DNA of 64,000 nt from NCBI GenBank assembly GCA_016271365.2, contig CM057452.1:1244121001-1244185000 (forward strand), in the 5' to 3' direction. The notes beneath the pieces are model-generated. The model searched no databases, was not told the origin of the DNA, and was given only the letters and a program-made list of their open reading frames with translations. Source of the DNA: Neoceratodus forsteri. Its lineage: Eukaryota > Chordata > Ceratodontiformes > Ceratodontidae. This document shows positions 35,440 through 47,592 of this stretch, in pieces; position 1 is the first letter of the stretch; the number at the start of each line of letters is the position of its first letter. A program made the position numbers and the translations under genes.

Positions 35440-37932
35440 CTGCCGGCCTTGCTTTTGATACTTCAAAAGCAGCTGTTCTAGCATCCAATGTACACAGACA
35501 TTTACCTCCACTGACAAGCTGCATCTTCTCCTTCAATCCCTTCCAGTTCAAAGCCGCAGAAGACATCTTATTTCAACTAGATATTAACAAAGGTGCTGGT
35601 GCTGATGGCATAGTCCCCAACTTCATCAAAGCTGGCGTCCACTTCTAACGGCCCCCATAATGCACTTGCATAATATGTCCATCTGCTCTAGCACCATGTC
35701 CGACCTATGAAAAACTGCCCAGGTAGTTCCTCTATTTAAGTCAGGCGATCCCATGGACCTAAATAACTATCGCCCTATATCCATCCTTCTCTTGCTATCT
35801 AAACTACTTGAGAAGTTGGTAAATGTCCAAATAAGAGACTATCTTGTCAAAAACAACTTAATAACTCCATACCAGTTAGGTTTCAGACCAGCCCACAGCA
35901 CCACATCAGCCCTAGCCTCAGCTACTAATGACTGGCTCACAGCCAGTCATGGCCATAGATAAAAACAAGTCACAGGATCAGATTTTTTTACCTTAGCAAA
36001 GCATTCGATACTGTCGATCATGCTATACTCCTAGACACACTCCAATGGCATGGCATCCCTGGATCTGCACTAGCATGGTTCAACAGCTACTTGATGAATA
36101 GAATGCAACATGTGAAAGTAGGTGGTTCCCTCTCCCCACTCCTTCCTCACTTGAGAGGTGTACCACAAGGCTCGATCCTTAGTCCCCTCCTCTTTATGCT
36201 ATACATCAACACCATTGGTAACAACATAAACAAAGCAAAGCAGCACCTTTTCATGGATGACATGGTAATATATACATCTAAACCTTGAGCAGCAGAAAAG
36301 CCCACTTGGAGTCAGTCAGAATTTGATCATCTCCAGCTCGGCCTTGCTCAGTCTAAACTTCTTTTCAATGCAAAAAAAATGAAGGTCATGTATTTCCATT
36401 CCAACCTTTCAAACTGCCATTCAAAGGAATCTATTATCCCTGCCCCCTGTTAAGACCCTTTTTGAAGACAACCTCAAGGTAGTTAGCAATTTCAAACATT
36501 TAGGCTGTGATCTAGACCAACATCTAACATTCTCTGCGTGTATCACCTCCCTTGCTAAGAAATTATGGCAGACACTGGGATATTTCTATAAGAATAAATC
36601 TACTTAACATTGATGCCAGACTTTGACTGGTTCAGACAACCTTTGTGCCACCACTCCTCCACTACGCAGACATTCTTTATGGCCATTGTTCAGGCTCCCT
36701 CCTTCACCAATTGGATACACTATTCCACAGAGCAATACATTTCATTTCAAGTGCTCATTGTCATACTCACCACAGTGACCCTTATGCCTCACTGGGCTGG
36801 ACTTCATTAGCTACTAGACAGCTCTCTCACTACCTCACCTGGCTATATAAAGCCCTCTTGCTAAAGTTCCCCCCATATGTAAACAAACTCTTCTGGCAGA
36901 CTACTTCCTTATACACACTCTGTAGTATCACTTACATTACACTGGAGGTCCCTAGCATCCGCACCCATGTTGGGGGCTCGGCCATAAGTCATGCCCTACC
37001 AGTGACCTGGAAAAAAGCCCAGTCTGTCCTTAAGCTGCATCAGCTACTCCCCATAAGCAGTTTCAAAAAACGACATGTTAGCAAGTTACGTGACTCCTGT
37101 TAATGCGACTAACCATTATGCTCTACACTGTCAGTTTGCCATCATTCTCTCTCATCATCATCATGGGTTACCTCACTTAATATCCCTCCCCATATACTTA
37201 CTTTGACTCACCTACCCTCCCCCTCTCCCCATCCCCCCATCTTACCAGAACTACACCCCACGCCTCGATCTCTACTTACCTGATCACTACCCTACTTGCC
37301 TTCCACACTATTCTTCCCTAGCCACCCTTACCACAGCTACCCTCCCTAGCCTAACTTCTTACTCCACCTCCTCTCCTCTCCTTCATTCAGGGTAGTCCCC
37401 CCTCAATCTTCTTGACAACACTGGCTCCCCCTCTCTCCATTATTATCCTTACCTGGCCTACCTTCCTCTCCACCTCCTCCCCATTACTCATGGCTGACTC
37501 CTCCTTCTCTTCTCACCTATAATCCCATACCATCATTTCCAGGTTTTATCATTGCTACTTTTATCACTGGAAGTTTTAATTATTGCCTACTGCTAACCTT
37601 GCCATCTACCTGACTATTTATGCCTGACTGTGTACCGCAATGTCTTAGCCTTGTAAATTACCCTGCTCCATGTATATATTTTCCCTTATGAAGCTGTATG
37701 CCTAACTGTTGCTCCACAATGTCTTAACCTTGTGAATTATCATACACCATGTATATATTTCCCTTAGAAAGCTGTATGTTAATGTATTTTGCCCTGTGTA
37801 TTCCCGTTATATGTTTGGCCTTGGCTTATTGTATGTGCATTGCTCATTACTTGTCTCTCAGGACCTTCTTGTAAATAAGCTTGCTCAATGGAGTTTCTTG
37901 CCTGCCAATAAACTTTGACTTGACTTGACTTG
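35440..37932 (+). mobile_element. LINE B1, 5'-truncated, with a (TGACT)n-type tail
   Basis: Begins in the linker before the reverse transcriptase and ends with AATAAACTTTGACTTGACTTGACTTG-like repeats at about 37905-37932. The 3' end (GGACCTTCTTGTAAATAAGC, TTGCTCAATGGAG) aligns with the minus-strand LINE B2 at 57.6 kb (CATCTTGCAAATGAGC, TTGCTCAACGATG). The two copies therefore belong to one family. Confidence 0.9.
35560..37103 (+). pseudogene. LINE B1 reverse transcriptase and C-terminal domain
   Basis: Blocks in order are AGADGIVPNFIKAG near 35600, LNNYRPISILLLLSKLLEKLV (35753-35962) with YQLGFRPAHSTTSAL, a frameshifted LSKAFDTVDHAIL near 35995-36030, and RGVPQGSILSPLLFMLYIN at 36149-36205. 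The catalytic motif at 36250-36261 reads FMDD instead of FADD, with both Asp kept. The C-terminal part at 36645-37103 has PPLLHYADILYG, LFHRAIHFI and SIRTHVGGSAISHALPVTWK, typical of the end of L2-like ORF2 proteins. Several stops and frame changes make it inactive. Confidence 0.88.
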
Positions 37933-38675
37933 TAGCCTGGTCAGAGACCCTAGAGTGCTACACACAGTCTGACATGTCTTTCTTGTCACTTGCTTACTCA
38001 CTGCCCGCTCTGTAGCACCCCCCAACACACACACACATTCAGTCAAAAACCAAAGTTTATACTATTAAATAGAACAAAATAATCTCATACCTGACTCATC
38101 TTTGCCAACTGATTGTTGGAGACATTTCTGATGTCCCGCTGGCTCTGAAGTTCCGCTCACATACAGAGCACCTTCCACTACCAACCCAATGCCAAATGAA
38201 TTTAAAGGGGCTATGAAAAATGAAACAGAAGACCCAACTTTATGTTAAAATAAAAAAAAAAGGAAAGTTAGCTTTCTGATGCCTCATCTCATTCCTTCAA
38301 ACTTCCAGGTGTCACGCCATCTAGTCAAGCACGAGATAACAGCTGCATCTACCTTCTAACCACAGTCCTATTCCTGTTATTTATGATACCATTAACCAGT
38401 CATAAAAACAACTGCAAACAGCAGTAGTGCCTTCTACTGGCAAGTATGCCAAGTACTCTAGTAGAGGAACTACTTTACAGCAAAACTGACTTTTACATTG
38501 TGTTTTTTTTTAATATATTTAACAAAAACTGTTACCTACAGCATGTTTTCTAAATGCAATAATACCTTTCAGGATGGGTGGTATGGGCAAAACCAGACCT
38601 TCCAGGAGCTATAATGCAACCCACCCTGTCGGGTCTTATTGCTTATGTGTGTTAAGGATTGTGACAAACACATGT
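37933..38675. other. No gene recognised
   Basis: Spacer with a short CA run near 38024-38036. No supportable gene. Confidence 0.4.
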
Positions 38676-39330
38676 GGTAGCCGTATTAGTCCAGTCAATG
38701 ATGTAGAAGAAAAAAGAAAAAAAAATATGTTGCAGGTAATTCCTTTCATTGGACTTGTAAAATTATTTCTTAGACTAGCTTTTGAGAGATAATATTCTTT
38801 TCTTCAGGTCAATGAAAACAGAGCTGAGTAATATGCCAGATACATGGGTTGGATGTGGATTCAAAAGGCCCATGGTGTAGCATGCTAAAATATCAAAGTA
38901 TTACAATCAATATACATTCATAAGAAACAGACAGAACAAATCCCATTGTCATTAGAGAGGCCTGCTGAAGTACCAACATTAAGATTAAAGTGATAGCTAC
39001 ATTTTAGTCTGGGGCTAAAATGTAACTATCACTTTGATCTTAAGGTTGGTTCTTCAGCAGGCCTCTCTAATGACAATGGGGTTCCTCCTGCCTGTTTTTT
39101 ATGAATGTGAACTGACTGTGTTGCTTTGATGTTTTAACATGCTACACCATAACCTTTTTGAATCCACATCCAACCTCTATATCTGACATGTTACTCAGCT
39201 CTGTTTTCACTGACATGGAGAAGAAAGTATTATCTCTCAAAAGCTAGACTAAGAAATAATGTTGTTAGTATGTTGTTGTTATTGTAATCCAATAAAGGGT
39301 GTCATCTGCAACATATTAGGGATTGTGCAA
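38676..39330. mobile_element. Foldback element with arms of about 285 bp
   Basis: The arms 38725-39007 and 39015-39317 are inverted copies with a 7-base loop. Matching pairs include CATTGTCATTAGAGAGGCCTGCTGAAG against its complement near 39052-39080, GAATCCACATCCAAC near 39160, and TCTCTCAAAAGCTAGACTAAGAAATAA near 39232. The outer left flank (GTGGTAGCCGTATTAGTCC) resembles the ends of dispersed vertebrate repeats. No ORF and no target duplication were found. The arms are well matched, so formation was fairly recent or the arms are kept similar by conversion. Confidence 0.88.
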
Positions 39331-41209
39331 AGGCTAATGTCATTCTGTCACAAGTGCAATGCTGGGTTGCTTATTTTACTGTGCCATGAACCGTGAACAA
39401 AAAGCAACAGTATATTCAGTCACAAGTGCCACAACTGGGATTTTATTTTACTGTGCGTCATGGGCTGTGAAAAAGGTGACATCATTTAGTGCTACCAGTA
39501 CCAGAGATAAGTTACTACATGTATGTGTTTCTGTGCAAAGGCTTGTGGAAAAGGTAACTTTACTGTAGTGCTTAGAACACTAGTTGACAGTTATGCTACT
39601 TGTTTTATTAAATATTCATGAGCCTAGTGAGGCTCCTGATTGCCTACTAGATCTGTCGTTAATATCTTAGAAATGACCGATCCAGCTACCAACTGATGCT
39701 GTGTGGCACATAATGTCAACTTTGTCATGTGGTACTGCTCATTCTACAGTGCTAAACCAAAAAAGCAAGTAAATACTGTGCATAGGTCTCAGGATCTAGT
39801 ATCAAGTCCTGCCTCTAGTGTCTTTTGTTTGTACCTTACTCTGCTAAGAAATAACCTGTAATTGTAAATGCCATTATCTGTTCTCCCTGTTACCTTATTT
39901 GTGACAGTGACAATCTTGAACGCACAATTTTCCATGAAATTATGTACTCCTTATTACCTTAATAGTGATAGGGACAATGTCAACTGCATTACTCCTCATG
40001 AACTTATACAACTACTAACTAGATTTTTTTAACACACTGTCAGCTGTATGCATCTCTGTGCACTGTTACAAAACCTGCATTACTGTTTTGCATTACTACT
40101 TGCTTGTCTTTGTGAACCCTGTATTATTCTCACAATGTATTGTGTACTACTTAATCTTTCAGAACCCTGTATAATCCTTCCATTGTATTGTGAACTCAGT
40201 AATATCCTGTTGTTGTTCTCTTCTGGGTCATGCCTGAAAACAGGCACCCTACCCAGTTAACAAAAACTAGCTAAATAATTACATAGAAATAAAAAATCTG
40301 AAGCTATTATTGTGTTTAGACTTATAATCCTAGTAACAACCTTGAAGCTGGTCATTTCCTTGGATTAACAATCATATGGAGGGAGAGGATCCACCCCCCA
40401 ATTGATCATTGATACCTCAAAAATGACCACCCTCTTTGTTTTTTAATGCTTAAATGATCAATTCTAGGTTGTCTACAGATGCAGAACATGTGGCTAGAAG
40501 CTAACATAAAAGAAGGGTTTTGAAAGATTACCTAGTGATGCTCTGCAGTCTTTTTGTGCTTTACCAACCTTTAAATACAGTATACCACTGTAATCTGTAT
40601 GCAAGTGAGTTCCCTTTTCATGTTTTTTTTAACTATTGTTTCCACACTCCAGCAGTTGCTTCACCCTCAGCTCGTCCCAGCACCGGCACACATCCCTTCC
40701 ACAGGACTTTCAACCCCTCATGGTGGGGCCATCCCAAGAGAACCAAGACCACAAGAGTACCCCCATGTAGGCCATTCCCAGGCCAGCAAATGAGCTGAGA
40801 GGTCCTGAGGCATGGGGGGGGCAGCTTCCCCATGTTTCTCAGCACTGAGGATGGTGGTGTGCAGTGAAGTTGTCCAAGGAGACATGTACACGCAGAGATA
40901 TGCTGCCACTCCAGACCCCCACTGGTGTCCTCCCTCTCACATAGCATCTCGACTGCACTGCCATCCATGGTCACCCGGCTGACAGTTTTGCAGCAGGTAC
41001 AACAACCCTTCCTCCCTGGAGGAGAGCATTCCTTGGATGCCCAATCCTCCTCCCCACCTGAGCCAGTCCTCTGATAACCAAGGCTCACTCATGAACCAGG
41101 TTGCTGGCATCATGAGCGGTAGTTCTACCACTGCGCCAGCAGGATCCCCCCACTTTGTGTTTGATCACAAAGCATGTGATCACATTGATATCTGTCTGCT
41201 GAGAAAGGG
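39331..41209. other. No gene recognised
   Basis: Contains loosely repeated motifs (CACAAGTGC..TGCTGGG / CACAAGTGCCACAACTGGG near 39350 and 39420; TTACCTTA.T.GTGA.AG.GACAAT near 39890 and 39955) and a GC-rich part at 40640-41200. The minus frame at 40633-41088 (151 codons) has many Cys, Trp and Gly but no recognised domain. It is probably fortuitous. Confidence 0.35.
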
Positions 41210-41440
41210 ATTTTGGGGTGTGCCCCTCCTCCATCTATCACTGCTTCAGAATACCAACTCTGCTTCTTAATTCCACTCACTCTGCACTTTTCTCCTCCTT
41301 TTCTCTTTGAAGTACTTGCCCAATCATAAGGCCAGAAAATGCAAGCTGCAAGGTTTTCTTGCTAACTCCTAATTCTTCCAGCTTGAAACCTTACTACCGC
41401 TTCCCATGCTGCATATATGGCATTTTCTTCTTTCATTTAT
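41210..41440. repeat. Copy 1 of a diverged 230-bp repeat
   Basis: GGGGTGTGCCCC...TTCTCTTTGAAGTACTTGCCCAA, GAAAATGCAAGCTGCAAGG and TTTTCTTGCTAACTCCTAA match the order of motifs at 47590-47800 (GGGGTGTGTCC, TTGAAGACCTTGCCCAAGAT, GAAAATGCAAAGTATAGG, TTTTCTTGTGCAATTCCTAA). The family is not identified. Confidence 0.6.
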
Positions 41441-41924
41441 GTGGTGCAGTTTAGTTCATTGTTTCTCAGGAAAAGGTAGAGATGTTGCACAACTTTTATA
41501 ATTTGGAATACCCATAGTCCAGTGCTTGCAACTCATGGCATTAATCTATTCTCCTACAAGGTAAAAAGCAAGTGAAGCATGTTCTAACATGCTCTCACAC
41601 TCACTGATCACTTTAGGCAAGGAGCTGTGTTACTTTGCATACCCGTGTTTGGAACACTAAAATTAAAGCATGTTGGTCATTACAACATACATAAACAAGG
41701 TTCAACACATATACTCAGGAGGCAGACTGAATATGTTTGCCTGTAAATCATATGATACATTGATATCTGTCTGAACACAAGTGCAGGGACAGGGGACAGG
41801 AAGGGCCAGGTGAAACACTGATGGCTTAATTCACTGCTGCATTCTGAGGTTGTTTGTAGTGGGGATTGATTTCTTGTAGTTCTGGGGCATTGTGAAGGGT
41901 ATTTTTTATTTTTTTTTTAGTTTT
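41441..41924. other. No gene recognised
   Basis: AT-rich spacer with no supportable feature. Confidence 0.4.
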
Positions 41925-42296
41925 TGTTGACCAGGTAAGTGCACTAGACAAATCCTGCCTATTTTCAGGCACGACCCGGGGGAGGGGGATACAGATGAAT
42001 GCCAACTGACCTTGAACCAGATTAAGCTGTTGGTGGTATTTTTAGTGAATGAGGGAAATTTGGCCAGGACACTGGGGAAATTCTCCTACTCTTTTCAATA
42101 AGTGCCTTGAGATCTTTAACATCCAGCTGAACTATCACCAATCTAAACAGATGGGACCTCGGTTTAACGTCTCATCCAGAAGACGGCACCTCAGAAGTGC
42201 AGCACCCATCTCATACTGCACTACAGTGTCAGTACTGGGATATTAACCCAAGTGCCAGATGTGGGAACTGAACCCACAGCCCTCTGATCTCCTGGC

Positions 42297-42328
<32 letters not shown>

Positions 42329-42330
42329 TG
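41925..42330 (-). mobile_element. LINE 3' end fragment (family C type)
   Basis: Near 41930-41985 the plus strand reads TTGTTGACCAGGTAAGTGCAC and TTTTCAGGCACGACCCGGG, matching the 3' ends of LINE C1 and C2 (TTTTCAGGGGCGACCCGGG at 49776). The adjoining block at 42148-42330 (TCGGTTTAACGTCTCATCC, GAACTGAACCCACAGCCCTC, CTACCTACTGAGCCACTGACAC) belongs to a widely dispersed vertebrate repeat, probably part of the same 3' region. No coding sequence remains. Confidence 0.6.
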
Positions 42331-42399
42331 ACACTAATTTTTTCTTTTGTGGGGTTTATTTTATGGAGTTCTGTGTTTTTGGTGAGCTGCAGGAGCAAA

Positions 42400-42712
42400 G
42401 ACCTGAAGAGAGTACAGAGAGATATGGCTCCACATTGGGATGGGGACTGCTTTCAGGGAAGTATCACCTAAAGTCTTTATTTTCATTGTACTCCAACTGT
42501 ACTTGCCTGACCATCCAGAGTTTTAAAGTTGCCCTAAAAACTTATCTCTTTAGGCTAGCATTTTCAGATTTTTAATGCCGCTGTTGTATTTATTAATTTT
42601 AACTTTCTGTACTATTTATTTATTGATATGTTTTAATTTGTTGTTGTACAGGTGCCTTGGTGTTAGAAAGGTGCCTTTTTATAAATAAAGAATGATTTGA
42701 TTTGTGCAGGCT
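42400..42712 (+). mobile_element. L2-like LINE 3' end with a TGATT tail
   Basis: The frame ending at 42573 reads FKVALKTYLFRLAFSDF, a usual end for L2-like ORF2 proteins. The 3' untranslated part follows, ending GGTGCCTTTTTATAAATAAAG and AATGATTTGATTTG near 42712. It is a heavily 5'-truncated copy, typical of incomplete reverse transcription. Confidence 0.7.
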
Positions 42713-42984
42713 TTTTTAAGATTTCTACAATGAGAAGCTGATTGAGGAGCAGTATGCATTCTGAGTTGGGTTCGGGGCTGATTGTCTCCAACGCGAGAGG
42801 GCATCTCCCATTCCCTCCCAACCCCATCCCCTCCCACCACAGGGTCATCTACCTTTATTGGTGGGCCATCAGTGGGACATTGTGGCTTCCTTATAGAGAC
42901 AGGAAGTGGAAGTGTAACCGATAACCCTACACCCCATCGGTTGGGAACAAGAACCAGGGTCACATTATCGGTATCCAATGACAC
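42713..42984. other. Region upstream of CR1 copy 2, no gene recognised
   Basis: May hold CR1 5' untranslated sequence. Short open frames here lack recognisable motifs. Confidence 0.35.
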
Positions 42985-43969
42985 TCAACCTTAAGTCTCA
43001 GTTTGGACTAGCAACACAGCACAGTTTGGTTGGGATAGGCCACTCACAAATAATGTGGGGGAATAGGAGTTGCTACAGTCAGAGGAACAAAGGAGGGGGC
43101 AAGAGGTGGAGGGAGGCAAGGGCCACACTAAGCAGGAGAGCAGGGGAAGGATTGTCAGTTGCAATGGATGTGGGGCTGCAGTATTCATGGAGTTTCTGTG
43201 GAACACAGGGGGATGTCCAGTGTGCAGTTAAGTAGAGAAATAAAGTAGTTGCATTCAGAATTAGAAAGTATGAGAAGGGGGAGTAAGGAGGATCAGCAGA
43301 GACTGACAGAACAGGAAGCAGATAAATCAAGGCATAGTAATATCAGTCAAGGGGAATTGCACAGGAGTCAAAAGTGAACTGCCATAAAGGATTACACCAA
43401 GCTTGCAGATCCAAGGAGGAGGTTTGGCAGGTCATAAGGAACTAGGGTCAGTGAAGATTTACTCTGAGAAGGAGCAGGGAATAACAAGATGGGTCCCTGG
43501 TTGAGGTACCTACATCTAATAAATATGCAGTACTGGCAGATGGGAAGCAAGAGGCCACAGCAGGGATAAAGGCTGTGGAGCTACAGGGAAGTAGGGAGGA
43601 GACAGGGCAGGTGCAGCAGGTGGGGAAGGAAGGGAAGGAAATATATCAGAATTATCAAGGTACAGGTGCCAGGAGAGGGGGGAGAGGGAGGGGAGTAGCC
43701 CAAGAAGGTTGGGGGGAAAGCCAGAAGGAGGAAGGGTGTGACAAATAAGTCACAGTTAAAAGTAGGAGGGGTGAGGGAATAATAGGAGAAAAAAATTGGA
43801 TTCAGAGGGAGAGGGGATCTAAGGGATGTAAGGGAGCAAGAAAGGTGAGAGCTGCTAATACACACAGAGAAACTGCGGTAAGGGACATGGACGGACTAAG
43901 GAGAAGCAAAGACAGTTTAAGAAGAGATTAAGGGGAAAGCAGAGCATGGATACACTAGCAACAGAAGAA

Positions 43970-44440
43970 TAGTGGTCTTTGGGGGACTCAGTAATAAAAG
44001 GTATACAGTGGGAAAGAAGGGAGGATCTACACAATAAAACAATAGTGGCTTGCATACCAGGAATGGAGGCAGGGAGAGCAGCATCTAAAATCAGGGAGAT
44101 GATAAGTGAGGCAGGGGGAAAGCCAGACTTGGTTTTATACAGAGAAACCAATGATCTAGCAGGGTAGGAGGAGGTGGTGGAAAAAAAATAGATTCTGGGA
44201 AATAGCAAGCTCAGTCAAGGATTCTGTGAACTCACTGGCCTTCTCAGAAGTAATTCCAGTCCCCAGGGCCAGCACAGCCCCAAAAAGGAGGATAGCAGAA
44301 TTCAGTGAGTGGCTGGGGAATTGGAGTAATGAGGAGGGGTACAGTCTTAAGGAATTGGGGATACACATGGTCAAACAAGGGGCTGTATAGCCAGACAGAT
44401 TACACCTTAGTTGGGAAGGGAAACGGACACCGAAGGATAG
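43970..44440 (+). pseudogene. CR1 copy 2 ORF1 esterase domain, decayed
   Basis: The frame at 43979 begins MGDSVIKGIQW (block I, Ser nucleophile) and reaches DLVLYRETNDLAG, where the family's HxGTND is altered to RETND. After several frame changes, EVIPVPRAS appears near 44250 and PDRLHLSWEGKR near 44393-44425, the terminal block with Asp and His. The N-terminal half of ORF1, which should hold the coiled coil between 43000 and 43960, is not readable in any single frame. Non-functional. Confidence 0.75.
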
Positions 44441-44686
44441 GCTGGGGAGTATATGGGAAGGGAACTGGGTGTAAACTGCTAGGGGGGGGGGAGATGAGGG
44501 GCTAAAGGCCCACACAAATCAGAAAGGGAAGGCCACAGGACCCCCCCCCCCCACAAAGGCACAGATAGCAAAAAGGGAAGTGAGAGAAGGGACCAGCCCG
44601 GAAAAGCGGGAAAGGGGGGTGGCAGGCAGGCAAGGCAGGACAATCTTATTAACCAAAAGAACAAAGGTACTGCAGGGACAAAGTGG

Positions 44687-45526
44687 ATGGTGGTGTCACT
44701 GAATGCCCTATGTCTTGCAAACAAAATGGCACAAATGCATGCCCTCTTGGCAGAGGGTAAGGTGGATATAGCAGCAATTACAGAGACCTGGGCCACAGCG
44801 CACTACGACTGGTATCTTTCAGTTCCAGGCTACAAACTGTACAGACGGGACATGGAGACAGGTAAGGGAGTCAGAGTAGCAGCATACATCAGGGAGGAAA
44901 TAATGTGCATGAGAGAGGAGGAAAAGGAAAAAGGGACCATTGAAACACTGTGGCTCCAGCTACAGAACAGCAGAAGAAGAAATATCAGGCTAGGGGTTGT
45001 ATTCAGATCACCCAACCAGGTTGAGGAAAAGGACAGAGAGCTGTGCTCACAGTTGAGGAATGCAGCAAAGGAGGAGGTGGTAGTGATGGGGGAATTTAAC
45101 CTGCCTAAAGTAGACTGGGTCACCCTCACCACATCCTGTGCCAGAAGTCAGAAAATCATAAATGCAATCCAGGATGGCTTCATGATGCAGCATGTAACTG
45201 GTTCTATCAGAGAGGGTGCAATCCTGGATCTAGTGCTCACCAATGGGGAGCACGTACAGGAGATAGATATTAGGGAACTCCTGGGTGGAAGTGACCACAG
45301 CACAGTGTGGTTCAGTTTAGATATGGGTAAGGATGAAATCCCCACTAAGAGCAGAACATTAGATTTCAGGAGTTCAAATTTTAAAAAGATGAGGGAATTG
45401 ATTAGGGAAGACCTGTGGAACATAAAAGAGGAAATGGGGGGAAAAGAATCTGGGATTCCATTAGGAGGTCATTCAGAGGGCCACAAGCAGATGCATCAAA
45501 CTGAGGGGCAAGAAATCAGGAGCTAG
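44687..45526 (+). pseudogene. CR1 copy 2 ORF2 endonuclease domain
   Basis: A 279-codon open frame holds the whole endonuclease. Motifs are SLNALCLANKM (the family usually has NARSL.NK), IAAITETWA with the catalytic Glu, VPGYKLYRRD, VVFRSPN, VVMGEFNLPKVDW (GDFN changed to GEFN) and GGSDHSTVWF with the terminal Asp-His. The linker begins after it and the frame ends at 45526. The D-to-E change in GDFN touches an active-site residue, so activity is doubtful even though the frame is long. Confidence 0.9.
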
Positions 45527-45539
45527 ACCACCAAGCTGG

Positions 45540-47400
45540 TTTAACGAAGAGGTGGCCAGAGTAGTAAGGAAAAAGAGGGCAGCCTACAGAAAATTCCAAA
45601 GAACTGCAAGTCATGAGGATGAGGACGAATACCGGAGGCTAGCCAAGGTGGTAAGAAAGGAAGTGCTGCAGGCAAAGGCACATAAGAGCTCCAAATAGCA
45701 GAGGGAATAAAGAAAGGGGAAAATGCATTTTTTATTTTACTACATAAATAAAAGGAGGGACAAGAAGGTGGGGATTGTCAAGCAGAGGAAGGGGGAAAGC
45801 TGGGTCAATGAAGATGGAAGCAAAGAGGAAGTATTAAATGACTACTTCAGCTTCAACTTGACAAAGGAAAAGGAGGGACCAGTACCAAGTGCAGGGAATC
45901 GGAGGGGGAAACTGGGGGGAGGGGTGCATTATGGGTCATTGAGAAGGAAAGAGTGAGGGAGGGGCTGATGGCACTGAGGTGGACAAATCCCCAGGGATGG
46001 ATGCATTACACCCTAGGGTGCTAAAGCAGTTAGCAAAGGAATTGACAGCACTACTGACTGTTCTCTTCTATACATCTCTGGAGTTGGGAATAGTACCACT
46101 GAAATGGAGAACAGCACTGTGGTGCCACTCCACAAGACAGAGCCAAGGAAGACCCAGGCAACTACAGGCCAGTCAGCCTGACCTCTACAGTAAGTAAATT
46201 CATGGAGACTATACTAAAGGAAAGGCTGTTGAGGTTCATGGAGGATAATGGCCTTCAGGACAATACACAGCATGGATTTGTGGCAGGCAGATCATGTCAA
46301 ACAAACCTGATCGAGTTCTTTGACTGGGTAACTAAGACAGTGGACAAGGGCCAGGTAGTGGACATCATATACCTGGACTTTAGCAAGACCTTTTGATTCT
46401 GTGCCACACAGATGATTGATAATGAAACTAAGGGACCTAGGGGTAGGGTAGAAGAGGGTAAGATGGGTTGAGAACTAGTAGAGTGGCAGAACACAGAGAG
46501 TAGCGGTAGGGGGAGAGTTCTCTAGCACCAAGGAGGTCACCAGCAGGGTCTCACAAGGGTCAGTGTTTGAACTGGTGTTGTTCAATGTCTTCATAAGAGA
46601 CATTGGGGAAGGCATCCAGGGCAAAATGTGCCTGTTTGCAGAAGACACCAAACTTTGTGGGAGGGTGGACATCCAGGAAGCAATAAAGGACCTGAGGGAG
46701 GACCTAGCCACACTGGAGAGATGGTCAGGAATCTGGCAGCTTGGGTTCAATGGCAAAAAGTGTAAAGTGATGCACATAGATTCCAAGAACCCAAGGACAG
46801 AATACTACATAGGAAAGGTTCAGATAACTGCTTCCAAAGAGGAAAAGAATCTGGGGGTTGTAATTACTAGTTACCAGAAACATTCCTTTCAATGCAAAAA
46901 TGCAGCGGTGAAGGCAAACAAGATGCTGTGGTGTATTGCAAGGGGATTCAGTAGTAGGCAGAGTGAGGTTATTCTATTGGTGGGACTGCATTTAGAATAT
47001 GGGGTGAGGTACTGGCATCTATACCTTAAGAAGGACATTAACATACTGGAGGAGGTCCTGAGGAGAGCAACCAGAATGATCAAGGAACAACAGGATAGGT
47101 CACCTGAAGAGAGGCTGGGAGCCTTAAGGATGTACTACCTGTAGGAAAGGAGGCAGAGGGGTGATATGATAGAGACCTTCAAGTACATGAAGGGAGTTAG
47201 AGTGGAAAGAGAGGGTCTCTATAAAAGAAGTGACAACACCACCACCATGAGGGGTCACAGCCTAAAATTGATGGGGTGGAGGGAAGACTCTGAAGTTATA
47301 TAAGGAAGCATGTTTTTACAGAGAGGGTGGTGTCAACATGGAATGGGCTGCTTGAAGAGGTTGTGGCAGAAAAGACAGTGGGAACATTCAAGTGAGCCTG
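45540..47400 (+). pseudogene. CR1 copy 2 ORF2 linker and reverse transcriptase
   Basis: The linker has EVLNDYFSFNLT (45723-45956). Reverse transcriptase pieces are 45979-46197 (SPGMDALHPRVLKQLAKEL), 46202-46396 (QHGFVAGRSCQTNLIEFFDW, IIYLDFSKTF) and 46563-47144. The last has FVLFNVFIRDIGEGI-like sequence and FAED at 46635-46646, so the first Asp of the FADD catalytic pair is replaced by Glu. The C-terminus reads LHLEYGVRYWHLYLKKDINI and RRATRMIKE. Frame breaks lie near 45960, 46197, 46396 and 46560, then at 47144. Dead copy. Confidence 0.88.
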
Positions 47401-47592
47401 GGACAAACACAGAGTGAACCCTTGGGACCAAGAGATGGGAGAGGAAGGGGGGAAGGGAGGAGGGAGGGAAGGTCATTGTTATTGGAACAGGTTGTAAGGC
47501 CAGGACCCTGCATCATATATTGAGCAGACTTGACAGACTGGGAGGCCTTCTTCTGCTGGTTATTTTCAAATGTTCATATGTTCATAACTTGT

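Larger units (their letters stand above)
42985..47592 (+). mobile_element. CR1 retrotransposon copy 2, nearly full length
   Basis: The order is ORF1 esterase, ORF2 endonuclease, reverse transcriptase and 3' end. The 3' terminus has the octamer-type repeat ATGTTCATATGTTCATA at about 47570-47586, the terminal signature of CR1. It belongs to the same group as CR1 copy 1 at 9.4-14.0 kb but runs in the opposite orientation. The 5' boundary is approximate. The long endonuclease frame suggests a more recent insertion than copy 1. Confidence 0.9.

Noticed and set aside
40633..41088. 151-codon minus ORF with many Cys and Trp
   Set aside because: No recognisable domain; several overlapping frames of similar length in a GC-rich patch indicate chance.
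42148..42330. tRNA gene, because of a tRNA-like word order and GAACCC..CCTC stretch
   Set aside because: No cloverleaf could be drawn; it matches a dispersed vertebrate repeat next to a LINE 3' end.
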